From Nitrospirota bacterium (GTDB lineage: Bacteria; Nitrospirota; 9FT-COMBO-42-15; HDB-SIOI813), in assembly GCA_023248365.1 (NCBI GenBank), contig JAHFER010000068.1, forward strand, positions 1-7,019: a stretch of 7,019 nucleotides of DNA. The letters run 5' to 3'. The notes below the pieces were generated by a model. It did not search any database, was not told the origin of the DNA, and worked only from the letters and a program-made list of their open reading frames with translations. Positions 5,634 to 7,019 of the stretch are shown here, piece after piece. A program made the position numbers and the translations under genes. Numbering within the stretch: the first letter of the stretch is position 1; each line of letters opens with the position of its first letter.

Positions 5634-5939
5634 TTATTTGGAATGAGCAGACATTCGCCTCTTGGAAGGAATAATCTCTATCAATGACCTGAGCGCCTTG
5701 TTGACTGATTCCGAATCTGAAAAATACTTTCTAACATCCGGCTCTAACATAACTGCTCCGTCTTCGAGCTTAAAATATTGGACTGCGGTAGTACCATCCT
5801 CTTTATGAATAACTACCTGGTGACCGGCACGATATGCTTTATAGTATTTTCCCCGCACTGCGCCTTTCATGACAGAAAAATCGTATTCCGATCTCATGTC
5901 TTCCTTGCCTGATATTGTTTTAGAAACTGCCTTCTTCAT
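5634..5939 (-). CDS. Partner (probable antitoxin) of the BrnT-type toxin
   Basis: The protein has 101 residues. It does not resemble classical BrnA. Instead it shows the layout often seen next to DUF497/BrnT genes: an EYDFS..K.AVRGKYYKAYRAGH block (18-40), a beta-rich stretch VVIHKEDGTTAVQYFKLEDG (42-61), and a C-terminal MLEPDVRKYFSDSESVNKALRSLIEI (64-89) that could form a ribbon-helix-helix-like DNA-binding and dimerisation element. The tail (91-101) is basic. The start ATG 5939 has AAAGGA about 6-7 nt upstream and lies inside the end of brnT (20-nt overlap), so the toxin is encoded first and the antitoxin second, as in brnTA modules. An internal ATG at 5897 (Met15) is possible, since some homologues begin near EYDFS. 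The antitoxin role is inferred from position. Confidence 0.72.
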   Translation of the reverse strand: MKKAVSKTISGKEDMRSEYDFSVMKGAVRGKYYKAYRAGHQVVIHKEDGTTAVQYFKLEDGAVMLEPDVRKYFSDSESVNKALRSLIEIIPSKRRMSAHSK

Positions 5940-6204
5940 AAAATTTCCTTTCCCGTGCTGTAGCTTTCCTGCAACTGATAATACGTATTGTATCCTGTCG
6001 TTCCGTATGTGTCAAAACCAAAATGAGGCCATTTGCAGAAAGGCCAATATTAATAAAACGCTCCTCGGTCGAAGAATGCACATCGTCAGGAAAAGTGAAG
6101 AGAAAGGGATCGTTGAAAATTGTTTTCCCCTCTTCAAAACTAACTTTGTGTTTTTTGAAATTGTTTTTAGCTTTGACCTCGTCCCATTCAAATATGAGTT
6201 CCAT
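5920..6204 (-). CDS. brnT: BrnT-family (DUF497) type II toxin
   Basis: The 94 residues match the BrnT/DUF497 family along the full length: FEWDEVKAKNNFKKHKVSFEEG (5-26), TIFNDPFLFTFPDD (28-41), HSSTEERFINIGLS (43-56), LILVLTHTERQDTIRIISCRKAT (60-82) and ARERKFYEEG (83-92). BrnT toxins have a RelE-like fold and inhibit translation by cutting RNA. They are neutralised by, and autoregulated together with, a downstream-encoded partner. The start ATG 6204 has AAAGGA about 5 nt upstream. The gene follows the displaced panC-like repeat, and its leader (6205-6242) holds an AT-rich stretch with a TATATAAG run near 6230-6240 that could serve as a -10 region, although no good -35 is seen. Together with its partner it forms a two-gene unit ending at the attC-like palindrome. 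Confidence 0.9.
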   Translation of the reverse strand: MELIFEWDEVKAKNNFKKHKVSFEEGKTIFNDPFLFTFPDDVHSSTEERFINIGLSANGLILVLTHTERQDTIRIISCRKATARERKFYEEGSF

Positions 6205-6242
6205 TAAATTCCTTTAAATTTACGAGGCCATCTTATATAGTT

Positions 6243-6299
6243 CCTATTATTTTACAAAATAATATTATTAATCATCCTTGTCTTACCTATCCGTGGGGC
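6243..6299 (-). repeat. Displaced copy of the panC 3' end (left direct repeat)
   Basis: This segment aligns without gaps to 6963-7019 at a constant offset of 720 bp. 42 of the first 48 positions are identical (6243-6290), and 47 of 57 overall. On the minus strand it encodes APRIGKTRMINNIIL followed by TAA (6254-6252), recognisably the C-terminus of PanC. The reading frame continues upstream (rightward) into unrelated sequence, so this is a 3' fragment only. It carries D-to-N and L-to-M changes relative to the copy at the right edge, which suggests it is no longer maintained as protein. It may now supply leader or promoter sequence to brnT. Confidence 0.72.
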
Positions 6300-6305
6300 A
6301 ATCTT

Positions 6306-6375
6306 GGGGTCACCCATTATTTCTGCATTTGCCATTATCTTAACAAAGCATTCCTTATATTTCAGACCTGACCCC
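6306..6375. repeat. REP/MITE-like element with GGGGTCA inverted ends
   Basis: GGGGTCA (6306-6312) and TGACCCC (6369-6375) form inverted ends around an AT-rich 56-bp centre with little internal pairing. The right end reads, on the minus strand, AATGGGGTCAGGTCTGAAAT. This resembles a dispersed motif I associate with REP-type repeats near IS200-like (RAYT) transposases in Nitrospirota and Desulfobacterota. That association is from memory and only one copy is visible here. The element sits exactly between the displaced panC end and the DUF6998-like gene. Confidence 0.35.
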
Positions 6376-6393
6376 ATTCTTTTTTTCCCAGGG

Positions 6394-6843
6394 TTAGGGC
6401 CGTACACGGGGAAGCCTTTGAGTTGCAGGAACTCTTTCCATAAGTGTTCGGAGTTTGTTAAGGCGAACAGCATACAGGCCGTTTTTAGGAAGAGGTTTAT
6501 CTTTAACCAAGTTCCAGACCAGCGCCCCCGGGCCATTGAATATTTCACTGGCGGAGCCATCTGGCATAAGTTTCAAAGCTATGAGGTGTTTGCAGGGCTC
6601 ACCAATTTGGATTGACTCGCGCTGAGTTGTCTTGATTTGAACGAGCTGACCGTTGATTGATGAACAGTCATGGCCTCTCGTACCAGTGTTTAGCGGAGAC
6701 AACGCATAGTGAAACTCAGCCAGAACTTCACCGAGACTTCCGACCAATATACCATCGGGCGTGAAGTTACGATGTGGGTGAAGATTTTTCAATTTCGTCG
6801 TGATTTCATAAAGCTCTCGGACAAGTTTTCGGGTGTCTTCCAT
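6394..6843 (-). CDS. DUF6998-like protein with possible PD-(D/E)xK nuclease fold
   Basis: The protein is 149 residues from ATG 6843. It resembles DUF6998-type proteins: an N-terminal helix MEDTRKLVRELYEITTKL (1-18), FTPDGILVGSLGEVLAEFHY (27-46), GTRGHDCSSINGQLVQIKTTQ (54-74), a strand with HLIALKL (86-92) and GPGALVWNL (104-112), and a C-terminus ending RLPRVRP. The residues E39, D59 and Q69-x-K71 are arranged like the E...D...(E/Q)xK core of PD-(D/E)xK enzymes such as Mrr and Holliday-junction resolvases. A nuclease-like role is therefore plausible but inferred. The start is ambiguous: GTG 6867 would add 8 residues and has GGGA 6 nt upstream, while ATG 6843 fits homologue length but has a poor ribosome site. 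The gene stands alone between two panC-derived repeats, which suggests it was acquired. Confidence 0.72.
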   Translation of the reverse strand: MEDTRKLVRELYEITTKLKNLHPHRNFTPDGILVGSLGEVLAEFHYALSPLNTGTRGHDCSSINGQLVQIKTTQRESIQIGEPCKHLIALKLMPDGSASEIFNGPGALVWNLVKDKPLPKNGLYAVRLNKLRTLMERVPATQRLPRVRP

Positions 6844-6962
6844 AGGCTCTAACCAGTTATTAAACACTTACAGTCCCAGACATTAGCAAAATGCTCATAA
6901 CCTGTCAAGAAAAACAAAGCGAGATGTATCTGTCGGATTTCATTATGCTTTGCAAATGACCA

Positions 6963-7019
6963 CCTATTATTTCACAGAATAATATTATCAATCAACCTTG
7001 TTTTACCAATACGGGCAGC
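6963..7019 (-). repeat. Right direct repeat at the panC 3' end
   Basis: This is the partner of the repeat at 6243-6299. Both copies share CCTATTATTT immediately beyond the stop codon, and homology ends abruptly at 6963 and 6243. The sharp boundary about 10 bp past the stop is what a recombination target covering the end of a gene would look like. The repeat may continue past the window edge. Confidence 0.72.
6972..7019 (-). CDS. panC: Pantothenate synthetase, C-terminal fragment (runs off right edge)
   Basis: Only the last 15 codons and TGA (6974-6972) are inside the window. They encode AARIGKTRLIDNIIL, which matches the conserved C-terminal tail of PanC (..A.R.GKTRLIDN). PanC condenses pantoate and beta-alanine using ATP in the pantothenate/CoA pathway. 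The reading is short, but the motif is distinctive and placed exactly at a stop codon. This copy is presumably the functional one, since it keeps L and D where the displaced copy has M and N. About 100-130 nt separate it from the start of the DUF6998-like gene downstream; that stretch holds nothing I can name. Confidence 0.65.
   Translation of the reverse strand, partial: AARIGKTRLIDNIIL

Noticed and set aside
6545..6557. 13-bp exact match between the attC-like palindrome (5568-5580) and the DUF6998 gene
   Set aside because: A match of this length is expected about once by chance in a 7-kb window, and this one lies in coding sequence without any palindrome.
6252..6560. Minus-strand frame of 102 codons ending at the panC-like tail
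   Set aside because: Most of it overlaps the DUF6998-like gene in another frame and crosses the REP-like element. Only the last 15 or so codons are meaningful, as a displaced panC end.
6915..6952. CAAAGC/GCTTTG inverted repeat between the panC stop and the DUF6998 gene
   Set aside because: It has only 6 bp of pairing around a 26-nt loop and no U tract, too weak to call a terminator or operator.
1..7019. CRISPR arrays, tRNA or rRNA genes, riboswitches
   Set aside because: I saw no regularly spaced short repeats, cloverleaf pattern, conserved rRNA sequence or recognisable aptamer on either strand.

Overview
The window looks like the chromosome of a diderm (Gram-negative-type) bacterium with moderate-to-low GC. 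The AnmK/MurQ peptidoglycan-recycling pair, the secreted SUMF-domain protein and the style of the accessory genes would suit a Nitrospirota- or Desulfobacterota-like lineage. That placement is an impression only; no marker here fixes the taxon.

Left part (1-3013), minus strand. At the left edge is the start of a CBS-domain gene (82 down to 1), with its own promoter-like site and a strong dyad in its leader. Upstream of it is a tightly coupled three-gene unit, murQ -> anmK -> secreted SUMF/FGE-sulfatase-like protein, with overlaps of 11 and 4 nt. MurQ and AnmK together turn recycled anhydro-MurNAc into MurNAc-6-P and then GlcNAc-6-P. The SUMF protein is locked to that pair by a TTGA start/stop overlap, yet has no obvious place in the known pathway.

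Middle part (3014-5520). A type II toxin-antitoxin pair (RelE/ParE-like toxin and small antitoxin, minus strand) lies only 30 nt upstream of murQ. Divergent from it is a plus-strand AAA ATPase of the DUF4143 family, whose promoter would place the transcript start at or next to the ATG (a leaderless mRNA). It collides tail-to-tail, with an 8-nt overlap, with an RDD-family membrane protein. The RDD gene is preceded by a 28-codon ORF with a strong ribosome site and an ATGA coupling.

Right part (5521-7019), accessory in character. A BrnT-type toxin and a small partner protein (minus strand) are followed 13 nt after the last stop codon by a 66-bp imperfect palindrome with the geometry of an integron attC site. 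Further right is a small DUF6998-like gene with an E...D...QxK pattern suggesting a PD-(D/E)xK nuclease fold. It lies between two ungapped direct repeats exactly 720 bp apart. The right repeat encodes the last 15 residues of PanC (pantothenate synthetase), whose gene runs off the window. The left repeat is a displaced, diverged copy of that 3' end. This is what integration into the 3' end of panC would leave, although no integrase is visible.

Overall, housekeeping blocks (peptidoglycan recycling, panC) enclose a patchwork of two TA modules, a DUF4143 ATPase, a possible integron cassette and a possible panC-targeted insertion. No rRNA, tRNA or CRISPR array was seen, and no gene-free stretch exceeds 300 bases.
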